Assembly: GCA_028554755.1 (NCBI GenBank)
Contig: JAPTOF010000021.1
Span: 6,487,001-6,551,000 of the forward strand
Length of the DNA: 64,000 nucleotides
Reading direction: 5' to 3'
Source of the DNA: Cordia subcordata
Taxonomy: Eukaryota; Streptophyta; Magnoliopsida; Boraginales; Cordiaceae
Under the pieces are notes generated by a model, which was not told the DNA's origin, searched no databases, and worked only from the letters and a program-made list of their open reading frames with translations. Below, piece by piece: positions 23,201-35,213 of the stretch. How positions within the stretch are numbered: position 1 is the first letter of the stretch; each line of letters opens with the position of its first letter. The translations under genes were made by a program, and so were the position numbers.

Positions 23201-23389
23201 AATATAATTAAGTCATGAAAATATCAAACCATAATCAATCTAATTCCAAACATCTCCATTCCATTCATATATATCTCAATAAATATTTGAATCATATGCA
23301 ATCATAATCAATAAAAATTATGATCAAATATAATCATCACATTATTTTCATCATCAAAACATTAATATAAGACATATAGAGCTAACAGG

Positions 23390-25066
23390 AAATGTGTTGG
23401 TTTTGGTGCTACTTACAAGACCAATGCATTTCCTTTGGTGATTTTGGCCAGGGAAAACAACCATTGAAACACATCGTATTCGGTGCTGCTATTGTAAAAA
23501 ATGAAAGCACCAACTCCTATGTATGGGTGTTGAACACACTTTAACAAGTAATGAACAACAAGAGGCCAATGTCGATTGTAACAGACGAAGACAAGTCCAT
23601 GCATGTTGTAATTGACCGGACATTTGACATAGGTTGTGGAAGTGGCACCTTCAGCACAATATCAACATAAACATGAAAATCAAGGATTTTAATGGCGTCT
23701 TCAATCACTACATGTCACTTAATTACTCCACTAATAAATTGGATAAGTTGCTATAGTGTGTGGTGGATTGGTACAGGATTCAAAATAACAAATGGATCCA
23801 ACAAGTGTATGAGAAAAGACGTATGTAGGCTGAGTCATACTTTTGTGGCCATTTCTTTGGGTGGGTAAAAAGCACAGTGATGTGAGGGAATGCATGCTTC
23901 TCTGAACAAATATTTGGATACTGATAAAAAATTAATTGACTTCATTAGGGATTACCATAGAGGGTTGGAGCGTATCAGAGTTAATATTATTGATGAGGAA
24001 GTAAAGACCAACTACACGCCTCCAGTAATGGCCACTAAATTTTCAGATTTAGAGGGGCAAGCTGCTACAATTTTCACAAGAGCAATTTTTTTTGAGATCT
24101 AGAAACAAATTAAGTTATAGTCTTTGTTATGGAACATCCAGATTAATGATAATGGCAATGGCACAGCAACATACATTCTTGCTAATAAGAAACATCCAAA
24201 TGTATTACAATAAGTCATAGTCGATCGAGGCACAATGCAACTAACTTGCAATTGGTTAATGTTTGAGTCAGATGGAATACCCTATTCACGTATCATATAT
24301 ATGATTAAATGTGAAAGACATGACGAGTTTCTATCTTCTTGCATCAAGAAACATTGGACATCAAGGATTAGCAAAGACATTCATGAAAAGAATCTGTCAA
24401 ATTACTCAACCGATGACGTTGAGATTGCACGGCATGGTGAAATGATGTCCTTGACAAGAGAAATGATATTTATGGCAAGACGATTGATAGAGTTTATAAA
24501 GAGGTCAAGGATGGAATTGTAAATATAAAATCTCATGTGAAGGATTGTTAGGAGATAGAGCCAAATAACTGAGTAGATGCAACTGGAGCATTGTAGGGTC
24601 AATAGTTTGATGTCACAGATCCCAAAAGTGCAAGGTCGAAAGCGATGAGAAATCACAATTAAAGTGCAAGGTTGAAAGCGATGAGAAATCACAATTCAGG
24701 GCACAAACCAAAACATTATTCAAGATGCCAGTAAATTATTACATTTTTTAGTTGTTACTTAGTTAATGCATGAGCAATTACTGTAGGTCAATTGGACATC
24801 AGTCAAATACGTGTCTGAAGGTTTGGAACAATGCTTCTAAGAATAGCACCATGCCCTTTTTCCCGTCAAATCAATTTGATTTCGGCAATTCGTATTACAA
24901 TGTTGGAAGGCCTACAAGTCAATATGATAGTAGCAACAGTGTAATGGGGTACTATGTTGGAGGGCCTGCTAGTCAATGTGGTAGTAGTAGCAATGTCATG
25001 GGCATATTTTATTCTCAAAATGAATATGCTTCCTCTAGTTCTTTGTTCTGTTTCCAAAATAATTAA
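23390..25066 (+). pseudogene. Decayed FAR1/FHY3-like MULE transposase
   Basis: Across frames the translation keeps the order of a FAR1-type protein. The transposase core comes first (V-F-G-A-A-I-V-K-N-E then S-Y-V-W-V-L, near 23490), followed by M-N-N-K-R-P-M-S-I-V-T-D-E-D-K-S-M near 23555. Next are K-I-K-D-F-N-G-V-F-N near 23680 and Q-V-Y-E-K-R-R-M near 23800. An ORF at 23890-24102 holds the L-N-K-Y-L-D segment and A-A-T-I-F-T-R-A-I-F-F-E. A C-terminal CxxxGHxxxxC-like zinc motif lies at 24770 onward (Y-C-R-S-I-G-H-Q-S-N-T-C). FAR1 proteins descend from MULE transposases, and some are plant light-signalling regulators. The many stops and the transposon setting make this a dead copy. Confidence 0.8.
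24613..24696. repeat. Tandem duplication of about 40 bp in the FAR1-like pseudogene
   Basis: AGTGCAAGGT, then GAAAGCGATGAGAAATCACA, then ATT occurs twice in a row with single-base differences. It duplicates the region encoding the basic segment after the transposase domain. Confidence 0.85.
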
Positions 25067-25329
25067 TTTCATAGATAAGGTATGTAATTATTAATTTCAA
25101 TAACTTGTAGTTGTTTAAATTAATAAGATAGTAAATAAAAAATCTCGAATAAAATAATATATATATATATATAATGTTTGAAATTTGGATTGTTAAAACG
25201 TTCTTCATTTTAAAAATTATTCCCAAGTATATATTAATTTAAGAATAGTAAATTTTTATTCGATAATATTTATATAAATAACCATGTTATTTATATAAAT
25301 AACTACTAAACTTATTTATTATCAAAATT

Positions 25330-25640
25330 TTTGTCTTTTCACCCAAAATAATTTACTTCCCTCCCAAACCCCCTCTCCCTAGAATACTTGCCACTCTTCT
25401 GCCCCCGCCCCAACACCAAAGTCAAGATTCTATGTCATGCCATGCATGCAATTGTCGTTTCCATTTTATTTTCAATCCACCTACACTCTCTCTACCTTTC
25501 TTTCTTCTTTCTCTTCTTTCTTCTTTCTTTATTTCATCATAATATATGACTTTCTTTGTTATATTCTCCTTCTTCAATGTTGAATTCACTTTGTCATTTT
25601 TTTATTTCTGTCTTTCTTTCAACCAAGCAACTTTTGTTAG
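25330..25640. other. Polypyrimidine-rich stretch, no gene
   Basis: Long CT-rich runs (CTTTCTTTCTTCTTTCTC near 25500) and CCCCTCTCCC. No ORF or RNA gene is supported. Confidence 0.6.
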
Positions 25641-25649
25641 ACTATGATT

Positions 25650-26150
25650 AAAACTAATGCAAAAATAAAAATACTACAATAATAAATTAAATCAATAATA
25701 TTTGAAACGTACCTTGATTTAAACCCCTTGTACCTTTTCTAGAATCCTGTGATAAAACTATAGCAGTGTGTTATGGTAAACACGCCTAGACTAGGGGCTT
25801 CCTCTTCCTTTCTAACTTTTGTATGGTGGCTCTTAATGGAGCAAGCCAACCCTAATAGCCTATTTATAGACTACTAGTATTATTGATGGAAGAGACTGCC
25901 TAGCCTTAAAAACTTTATTGGGCCCCCTATCAAGGTACCTTAAAACTTTAAGTAGGCTTTATACATTATATATCACCCTACCAGAAAACAACTTTAATGA
26001 GACAGACCTAGGATCAACTGAAATGGATCACGATAAATAATAGTTTGGGCATTATTGGTCAACCTCTACCTATTTTTTGAAAACATAAAAAGTCTCAATT
26101 AGTGGCAGCCCACAATTTAATAAAAAATTCCAATAATTTCCCACTTGGGC
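25650..26150 (-). repeat. Copia-type LTR remnant, minus orientation, with adjoining polypurine tract
   Basis: On the minus strand, CCCAAGTGGGAAATTATTGG near 26150-26130 looks like the polypurine tract and TATTGG start of a copia LTR. A TATA-like CTATAAATAGGC follows near 25855-25870. The LTR seems to run down to about 25650. Its far end and any target-site duplication are not clear. Confidence 0.45.
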
Positions 26151-29100
26151 AACATTGATTGGTTTCATATTTAAAAAAAAAGTTACATTTCACAAAAAAG
26201 ACTCTCGGGTTGAACACAAATTTAATGGCCATATAAAAAAAAACAATGGCCATATAAAAAAAAACGTCTCAATACAGAATCCGGTCCAACAAGGACATTC
26301 ATGTCGAACCATAGCAGTCATTACACCATTTGTTAGCATTGGACTGCTATGATCACAAATATTAATTCCTTATCGACATGGATTCTATGATATGATAAAG
26401 TGTAGGGTGGTATTTGGCACATGTGATGCTACTATAATGATGAGCATGCCAATTTCCACAATTGGCCACTTTATGGTACCTTTCATGAGATAAAACCCCT
26501 TTTATTTATGAGGAAACCTTTATACTTTAATAGGCATAAATCCCCTTTAGTGCTTCTAACTGAAGCCACTTCATGAAAGAAGTCTTTAATTGTATATCTT
26601 GAGATATGAAACTTCATGCCTGTGTGAGCTTATATGAACTTTATCTGCATAGTCGTAAATAGTGATCATTAATTGAATATAATGGAAACAAAGGAATACT
26701 GTAAATCACTAAAAAATAACTGCAACCTTACACTTTATTCCTTCAATTTAGAATACCTTTTGTGAAGCTTCAAAATAAGTTCCCAAAAACATATAAAAAA
26801 CACCATATCTTGTATGCTTTAATATGAGTACATAACCTACTTACACTTGCTCAAATATATGCCAAGCATAAAATGATACTTTATACACCTTATGGCAATA
26901 ACTTTATAAATTCATATCTTTATTTGCCATCAATACCCAAGTCATGCAAGTGAGTAGGAAATAACGATAGCATTGAAACACAATCAATGTCATAATCTCA
27001 TACTAGAAACTTTATTGTGTAAGCTGGAAATATTAAAACCACCAGATATAAGACTAGCGATTATATTCAATACTCTCATACAAGCAAAGACTGCTCCTAC
27101 TAATCAAGTACATTAAAACCATATGCATTTGCATGTTTAATGACAATTGCTTTAGTTAGAGACATAGTAGCCCTTAAAGAAACACTTAATTGCATTCTTA
27201 AACTTTAAAACTGTTAGATTTCCAACTTATATAAAAGAGAAGCTCTATCGAGTGCAAGTACATGAACATCGCAAGATATAGCAAAATCTTATAGATCCAT
27301 TTCTCTTAAAACATTAAAAATAGATTCATAAACCTTCAAGCTTAATCCAATCTTGATTTGCTTTACTTTAGAAGGCAATAACTTCATTATACTGGACTAT
27401 CCCAAATGCTTAACTGAGATATATGCATCATTCTCATGCTAAAACTACAACATATGTTCTGAGTATGAAATGTTACTGTCTCCATTAACAAAAACATAAT
27501 CACACATGGAAGTACATAATCATATAAAAATAGTACTCCCACTAACCTTTAAGTTCAATCAACTTGCTCAATATTTTATATCTTGAAATTTATAAGTCAC
27601 AAGTAAACTTCATGTAATAATATCTTTAATCATCCTTCTTTAGAGTGATTAAAATCGAGAATGATGCATAACTAAAGTAGGTCATTAACCTGTAATACTT
27701 TATTATGGAAAAGCTCCACAATAATACTCTTTTACCAAAATTAAATAATGTAACCACTCTATCACTGACTATTAGATGCAGTAACAACTTTACTTTAAGT
27801 AGTCAATATAAAAGAAATGACTCAAGCCTTATTTTTCTTTTATGTTTTGAAAGTATCTAGTTAAAACATAAAACTCAAATTACTAATTTAAAACTTAAAA
27901 CAGGCTTTACACTAAGATACTTCATATATACTTTAGAAATACACCAATGTGCATATTCTTTAGATTTACCATCTTCAACAAACAATTTGAAAGAATGCAA
28001 TACACCCATTTCCATTTCATGTAAGTGTCACTATAAAATTAAGGATTGACCAACTTTAAGGCACTATGCAAAAGACATAATTTATCACTCCAGTACAATC
28101 ATACATAGATATATATAAAAGACAAAATTGCAGAAGCAAGGAATCATGATTTTACCCAATGGTATTATTCGCAAATATTGTGGAATAGTCACAACCTTAA
28201 AACTCAACTCCAACTTTATTATTAGATATAAAATAATGCATACATCATGAAGTTTGCCACTTGAATTGTCTAATTAAGAAAGACTTCCCCTTTTAAGACC
28301 AATAAATCTCATAACCGCTTTCAAGATATATAATACGTTAACATATTAGTGTCTCACACAAGTGAACAGTAAATCCGTTTTCATTGAAATTTAACACCTT
28401 CAAGGATGAAAGGTTAATAACGACAAAATGAATTTAGCATCCTTATCATTCACCTAGCTTCTTGAGAATTTAACTTTCACAATTACCTCATTCAGGAAAA
28501 TAATTGTAAACAATAGCCTAAAAAAACTATTCCAAAATCCTTATCATATAATTTTTAATCCACGATGGATAATTTGCTTCGGCAAAATTATCCAAAGTGA
28601 TCTAGAGAATTATCCAACTAGAATAAAAGATATCCTAGAATCCTTATTGAATGTCTTCTAAGACCTCAACTAGTACAACTTTAAAACCTCATGACATTCA
28701 ACAATTATCAAAATATATTTACTTTGTAAATTTAGTGCCTCTGAGTAAAATAGAAAAGCATCATGTATGCATTAATTTAACTTGACAAAAGTTACTCCAA
28801 ATATTCAGCTTTAATGTGAGGGAGAATAATACGATTAAATTTCACTTAATCACTATAAAAGTCAAATTTAAACAACATTTGCAGATAAATAGAACAATAT
28901 AATGATACTGATACATTAAACTTCAAGCTATAATTTAATGATGATAAACTCAAAAATAGCAATCTCAGAAAAACTAGTTTGCTATCTTTTAAATTATTCT
29001 ATCAATGAATTGAATGGTCATCTAAATTAATTTCTTATCTTGCAAAAATAATTGCTACACTTTAGAATAGATAAATGACCATTGACATTCACACAAATCA

Positions 29101-29285
29101 TAAATTAGATAAACTTTATATTTTTATAGAAACACTTCACAATATCTTAAATGGAATTGAATAATAATCTTGATCCATATTGTAAATAGGTCAAAAATAC
29201 GTTCAACATGAAAAGAGCATTACTTAACTTTATATCTTTTAAAATCTCAATTTCCCTTAATAGCTTGGAGGAATCCATATTAGTT

Positions 29286-29342
<57 letters not shown>

Positions 29343-29570
29343 GAACCTCCCACTCAAGTGAAACAGTGAGACAACTCTAAATAGATCTATCCCCTTCAAG
29401 CAGACAAATCCATCTGAGTCAAAAGAACAATAACCCTTACTGCCATTTCCACTTATGCATCATAGCATCATCTATTTGAAAATCTAAGAAAAGTTGAGAG
29501 ACATAGCAGTCTATAATCTGTCAAAATACAATTATAAAAAAATATATTATTAATAATAATTAACTTTACT
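26150..29570 (-). mobile_element. Long AT-rich ORF-free stretch, possibly decayed interior of a minus-strand copia element
   Basis: For about 3.4 kb no ORF over 65 codons is present in any frame. Its right-to-left order, ending at the polypurine tract near 26140, would suit the interior of a minus-strand copia element. I could not find firm pol motifs, apart from a weak V-S-G-S-T-I-F-I-like stretch near 27535. A TATATGTGTGTG/TATATA microsatellite sits at about 29288-29342. This is a tentative reading. Confidence 0.3.
29288..29342. repeat. Compound (TA)n(TG)n(TA)n microsatellite
   Basis: TATATATATATG, then about twelve TG units, then TATATATATATATATATATG. Confidence 0.92.
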
Positions 29571-29589
29571 TATACATACATAAATCCCA

Positions 29590-30300
29590 AATATAAAACT
29601 AAATTACTCACAGGTGAGATAATGAAAACGCCTGCCATGAGTTTAGAAATTTTCCCTTGTGTCAAATAAATGTAACCCATGTCCACAACAACTTCCCTGG
29701 AGCATAAAAGATGTTATGGATTTCTTAATTTGCCAAAAGAAATAGACAAAATATACAAGTAACATGACACATCACCTTGAGTCCTTCTCAAATATGAATA
29801 AAAACCCAAGTAGTGTAAGATCATCACGCATGAAAGTTTTAGCCTCTTTAATAGTAAACATACACACAGGTCGAGGGGTGACATCATCATTGTCACTACT
29901 AACAGCAATAAAACTACTACTAGCAAGACCCACTTCCATTTTCTTCTTGCTACAACCTCTTACATTCTTGCTCTTATAAACAAGCAAACATTTCACTCCA
30001 CCTATAACTGAATTCTTGATGGCTTTCTAGATGTCTTTTTTTTATTTTTGTTGTCTGCCAGGGACGTGATTGATATTGAGCCACAATCGTCGCCCAACAA
30101 ATCCTTTAACCCAATCCTATCATATCCCAAAAAATCTGAGCTATGTACTGAATTCTTTCCTTCATTCACTCTATCCTCCCTAAGTATATTTAACCTAATG
30201 GGTTCCTATGCCCTCTTGATGCATTCATAAATAAACTAAATAATAGCCTAATATCATCTATAAGTTCATTAGCTTTTACTCCATGGTTTTCAATTTCATC
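29590..30300 (-). pseudogene. Second Ulp1-associated transposon gene fragment
   Basis: Read from 30230 down, this parallels 2885-2400. The DNA block AGGGACGTGAT near 30060 then CACAATCGTCGCCC matches AGGGACGTGATCGAGGCACA near 2759. The protein piece 29996-29772 ends M-F-T-I-K-E-A-K-T-F-M-R-D-D-L-T-L, aligning with M-F-P-E-V-A-R-N-F-M-V-D-D-D-A-L of the first copy. A V-V-V-D-M-G-like stretch follows near 29680. The protease end is absent here. It is broken by frameshifts and is not a working gene. Confidence 0.5.
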
Positions 30301-30760
30301 TGAGTTGCTTTATCGGAAAAATTTGAAATTATTATCATAAAAACCAATGCATAACAATTAATACAAATAGTTTAAAAAAAAAAGAAAAGCAAATAGAAAA
30401 AGGCAGAAGCAATGCAAAACCTACTTCTTGGTGGATAACAGATTAGCATAAGAGAAAAGAAACAGTGAAGAGAGAAAATAGTGCAATGAAGAGAGAGGGA
30501 CAAAGAAAGAGAGTGACGAAGAGAGAGTTTGAAAGCTTCAGATCTTGTCTTTTTTTTTTCTTTTTAAACAATATAGATAGTGTAGTGGGTGCTGATGAAA
30601 GATAAAAAGAAAGGGGAGAGAAAAGAGTATGATTTCTGGTGCCTCTCTATTGTTCACATATATATTTTTTGAAAAAGACTCGTGCACGGAGGTGCAGCAT
30701 AGTATCAGTGTACAGTAAAAGTTGTTATCTTGTTTCTTTACATTTTATTTTATCTTTTGA
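30300..30760. other. Non-coding, purine-rich interval
   Basis: GAGAGAGGGACAAAGAAAGAGAG-like purine runs (30460-30530) and T-runs. No gene is visible. Confidence 0.5.
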
Positions 30761-30848
30761 TGTTCATTTAGAAACCCGCAAGCGCATGGATCGGAAGTAG
30801 TATAGTATGTTCAAGTGCTCAACTGTAGGGGGTCGTTAGACACTTCTA
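30761..30848 (-). repeat. Truncated 3' LTR of the gypsy element
   Basis: The plus strand TGTTCATTTAGAAACCCGCA, then AAGCGCATGGATCGGAAGTA, matches the 35214-35290 end of the 5' LTR (TGTTAATTTAAAAACCCACA...GATCGGAAGTAGTACAGT). Similarity stops after about 85 bp. Confidence 0.75.
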
Positions 30849-31022
30849 AAGGAAGAACTCAGACTGACTAACCTCAATCAATTTCTTTGGCCTAGAGTCA
30901 ATAGAAATGGACGTGGAAGCTGCATATTTGCTAACAAACTCAGAATCAAATTGCTCTAAAATGGCCTCGAGCTTAGCTAACTCATCCTTGACTAATAACA
31001 TCTCACGGGCATGCTTCTCTAC

Positions 31023-31700
31023 TCATGGATCTGTAACATCAATAGCAAAACACTCCTCCTCGTCATCCATGCCTACACTTGCTCTATTCACTGCCTTTGC
31101 GACTCTTATAGTGGCTTTTAGATTCCCAAACTTAATCTCTAATAACCCCGATTTCCAATGGATGATTGCATCAGTTGTAGCTAAGAAGGGGTGTCCTAAG
31201 AGAATAGATGTAGAACGCCTAGTGTCATGGTCGGAATCCATATCTAAGACAATGAAATCAACTGGATACACAAATTCTCCAACCTGAACCATTACATTCT
31301 CTACTATACCTTGTGGTCTCCGCTCAGATCTATCAACTAATTATAGAGTGATATACATGGGAGATAACTCCCTTAAACCTAAACACTGGTAGATTGAGTA
31401 GGGAATCAGATTTACACTATACCCTAAATCTAAAAAAAATGATCAATTGGGGTCTTCCTAATGCAACACAAAATATTTAAAGCTCCTGGGTCTTTCAACT
31501 TGGTGAGATGCCCAAAGTGAAAATGCTACTTACCTTTTCAGTGAGCTTCACTGTTTTTGGCATATGGGAATTGTTTTGCTTTCGTGTGCACAGATCTTTG
31601 AAGAATTTTGTGTAAGCAGGAATAGACACAATGGCGTTAACTAGAGGAAGGTTTACCTTAAGTTCTCTCAAGTGCTCTAAGATTTTACTCATCCTAGTGT
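31023..31700 (-). pseudogene. Retropepsin-type protease of the gypsy element
   Basis: Read from 31692 down it shows L-P-L-V-N-A-I-V-S-I-P-A-Y-T-K-F-F-K-D, the segment before the protease in plant gypsy polyproteins, and T-V-K-L-T-E. The active-site region reads L-D-L-G-Y-S-V-N (usual form D-L-G-A-S), so the Asp is kept and the next positions altered. Then come S-I-Y-Q-C-L-G-L and the clean 31292-31023 frame with D-F-I-V-L-D-M-D and I-L-L-G-H-P-F-L-A-T. A stop near 31340 breaks the frame. The protease would be inactive as encoded. Confidence 0.8.
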
Positions 31701-32280
31701 CCTCAGCAAGTCTGGGTTGTTTTAGTGCGGCTGGAAAAAGTGCTCTAGGGACGACATCACTACATTCTACAGACTGCTTCCCTTCTTTATGTGGAAGGGT
31801 ACTACTCTCATCTCTCTATCTAGTGGTCTCCTCTCTCTCATGGTCTCTAACATCACTAGGCTCTATAGGAACACTAGGTGCAAACTCAACTGAATTTTCT
31901 TTCTCTCCTACCTTATTATCAATGACTCTACCACTCTTAAGTGTAATAACTACTTTCGCCTGTGCATGAGTGGTGTAAGAGGGATTAGAGGAAGAACTAG
32001 ATTAATCTAGATTGATCTTTAGGGTTTACCTCAGGCTAGGCAGGCAACTTGCCTGGCTCCCTAACACTCAATTGACTAGCTACCTATCCTAACTAGGCAT
32101 CTATCTTAGCCATGTGATACTGCTATGACTGAAACATCTGCAATAAAAGATCAAACTTATCGTCGCTACTAGGCTGGCTAAAGGATAGTGCATAAAGTGA
32201 GGGTATTGACTAAGTGGGAACAGATGGGCATTAGCCTTATGGGGCACCAGGAAGTTTAGATGGATTTACGTGATAAAAAC

Positions 32281-34993
32281 CTAATGGATCTGACTAAGTA
32301 AGACGAGGTTGTTGTGGGAATTGGACCTGGGGCTGGAAGGACTCAAAATGATTATTATGCCAAGAAAACTTAGGGTTATCCTTCCACCCCAGATTATATG
32401 TGTTCGAGTAGGGGTTATACTCTTGTGAGTACCCTGTGTAGCATAAACTTGCTCCTGAATGAATTCTGGAAACTGTGGTGCTAATGGGCAAGCTACAGTC
32501 CCATGGGATGACTCGAAACACAAGGCACACACCTCAGTGACAGAAGAAGAAGATGATGACACTAGTAGATTGACCCTACGGCGAGGAGTAGGTGCTAGAC
32601 CTAAAGAAATCAACTGGTCAAGTTTATGGATCAATGCTTCTACCTTAGCAGGAAGATCATGGGATGTTCCTACTTCATTAACTCTTGTCCCAGGATTACT
32701 TCTACTCGACCTATCCAACGCGATATTCTGAAAAGAATCCTCAGCAACACACTCTAAAATCCCCCAAGCATCACTTGGTGTAGATGCAAATATTTTAAAA
32801 GAGGGTGAATTAAGATATCTAACAATTTTTGTCTTTAAAAATTCACCAAATAAATTAAACAATTTCTCTTAAGCAATATATCAAACACAAGGATATCAAT
32901 CAAGTAAATAATGTAGATAAGAGTAGAGAGTAAGAAGCCAGACGACTTTTAGGTGGTTTGGCTGAGCCTATGTTCACCGCCCAAGGATGCTCCCCTTAAG
33001 ACTTCAACAATCTTCACTAAAATGATTCTTCAACTCTTGGTGAAGCACAAACCGAGTTTTACAACTCTTTGAGACCACCTCTCAAAGAACCCAAGAAATT
33101 TCTTCTTTAGGATTTTTCCACACTCTTTGAAAGCTTACCAAATGTTCTCACAATATTTTCAAACTATTTGAGTGTGTATACAACCAGGAAGAATGTGAAA
33201 ATGGTGAAAGATAGATTGGTTCTTTTTACAAGAAAATATAACAAATAAAGCTCTTGAAAGCTCAAAGATTTCACAAGTATAGCTGAAAGATTTCAGCAAT
33301 TGAATGATGATTTTAGATTTTGCAAGTTTAGATTGATAATATTTTGATGCTTTAAAGGTGCATTTAAAGATTTTTTGAGGTTAGGGCTTTGGTAGGTAGA
33401 AGAAAGGAAGAAAAATAAGGCTAAACGGTAATAAACCGCTAGTGCATTTATTACAGCAACTTGCCGGTCAACCAGCCTGCCCCTTTGCTTCTTGACTAGG
33501 CCGGACGCCTTAGCCGGTCTACTGGCTAGGAGGTCCAGCCTTTCCCCTACAATTTTGTTTTGGCTGGGCGACCTCCTTGGTCAGCTGGTCGACTGGCTTA
33601 GAGGGTTCGGCCACTCCAGAAAAGCTGAAGCAAAGCCAAACAAGTCCTAATACACAATTTAACAAGTTTTGACAATCTTTCATAACACCAAATCAATTTT
33701 GTAAACAATTTTTTGAAACTTGGGATCATTCCAAACACATGTTTATGCTATGTATGCATTCAAATCATTTTTTGCATTTTTTGAAAGACAATGTTAATGA
33801 GATTTAAATTGTGTGTGTCATAAAAAATGGGAGTTTGAGCTATTTCTTATGATTATAAGGCAATTCACAAGAGAGGAATACATTCGATACCCCTTATGAT
33901 GCCTTATCTCCTCCTTATGGCTTCTCATCATCTTCTTCTTCAAATTTGAGCTTTTGGATAGATAATGTTCTTCATGGCCATATTCTAAACATTTATCTTT
34001 ACAATTCATATTTGAAATTCCACAAGATGCTTTTAGTGAAATGAACATATTTAGTAAAATTTGATAAATTTTTCATCATCAAAATCAATAACAAATATTT
34101 AGTCAACACTAGGTCTCAGATTGTAGAATCCCCCACTTACATGGCATTCACGACCATGCGTTGGGACTCGGTAAGACCTTTAAAGAAGTACTATAGAAGA
34201 TTGTGGGTATCGTGTCCATGATGTGGACACTAACGCAATAAACCATTATACCTCTCCTACATCTCATGGAAAGATTCAAACTCATGCTGAGAGAAGGTTA
34301 TAATCGAAGCTCGAAGGTCAATGGTCTTAGCCATGAGGTAAAATCTTTGATAGAATCGGGACTGGAGCTCATCCCAAGATGTAATGGCTCTATTGGGCAA
34401 GGACTAAAGCCATTGCTTGGCTTTATCCTTGAAGGAGAAATGAAAAAGTCTAAGCCTAATATTCTCTTAAGACACATTTGGAAAATTGAGAGTAGAACAA
34501 ATCTCCACAAATTAGTGACATATGCTAAGGGACTCTCATTACTTCTATCATAGAAAGACAGGAGTATAGCTTATCCCATGCTTAATCTCAAAACTTGCCT
34601 TCCCCAAAGCTGGTAGATGGATAGCCATATTCGGGTCAAAGGCATAAGAAAGTTGCCTTGGGTCATGCCATTAGCTGCTTGGCATTGATTTGGAAGCTTA
34701 GGAAGCTCAACATTCTTATGATGAGGAGCAGTAGGAGGAGGAAGAGGAGGAGAATTATCATTCCCATTATGGGAAACAAGAGGGAGATCATTCATATTTT
34801 CTGCCATTTCACCTAGATTGCGTTCTAAATTCTTAAAATGATAGTGAATTCTCCATGGTTCAGGATTAAAGGGAACTAAGTTGGGTCTAAGTAAATATCT
34901 ACCAAGCATGTAAAAAAGAAACAAAATCTCCTCCCAACTCTTCAACCCCCAAAATTGCATTTTCAATCTAAATCTACAACACAAAAACCACAA
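32281..34993 (-). pseudogene. gag: gag of the gypsy element, split by a solo LTR
   Basis: The N-terminal part begins near 34807 with M-A-E-N-M-N-D-L-P. The capsid core (34553-34110) shows L-R-L-F-H-F-S-F-K-D-K-A-K-Q-W-L, A-I-T-S-W-D-E-L, Q-H-E-F-E-S-F-H-E-M and C-P-H-H-G. Stops occur, for example within E-S-F-H-E-M-stop-E-R-Y. After the inserted LTR the frame resumes at about 32778 with P-S-D-A-W-G-I-L-E. It reaches a C-x2-C-x4-H-x4-C zinc knuckle (C-A-L-C-F-E-S-S-H-G-T-V-A-C) near 32530-32490. This is the retrotransposon gag family of Athila/Tat-like elements. Confidence 0.85.
32779..34108 (-). repeat. Solo LTR (SIRE-like copia) nested in the gypsy gag
   Basis: A 1330-bp block starts TGTTGACTAAATATTTG and ends GCATCTACA on the minus strand. 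It is flanked by CTTGG (32774-32778) and CTAGG (34109-34113), a 5-bp duplication with one change. The gag translation continues on both sides, which proves insertion. Its interior has the SIRE/Maximus LTR layout: GGTCGACC-like stem segments near 33460-33600 and a CCAAACCACCTAAAAG block near 32950. No internal coding region is present, so it is a recombined solo LTR. Confidence 0.8.
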
Positions 34994-35213
34994 GTCCCTA
35001 AAAATTACAAAAGAAATAACACTAAATAGAAATGCTAAATCAAATAAAAATCAGTGTAGAAACAAAACACAAACAATCACAAAAATAAAAGAAAACAACG
35101 AAACTAAGACTACTACTAGAACAATAATAGAAATAACAAAGGACGTAACCAACTAGGACATACAAATCAAAGAAACCAACCGTGCCTCTTTGGCAACAGC
35201 AGCAAAAACTTGA

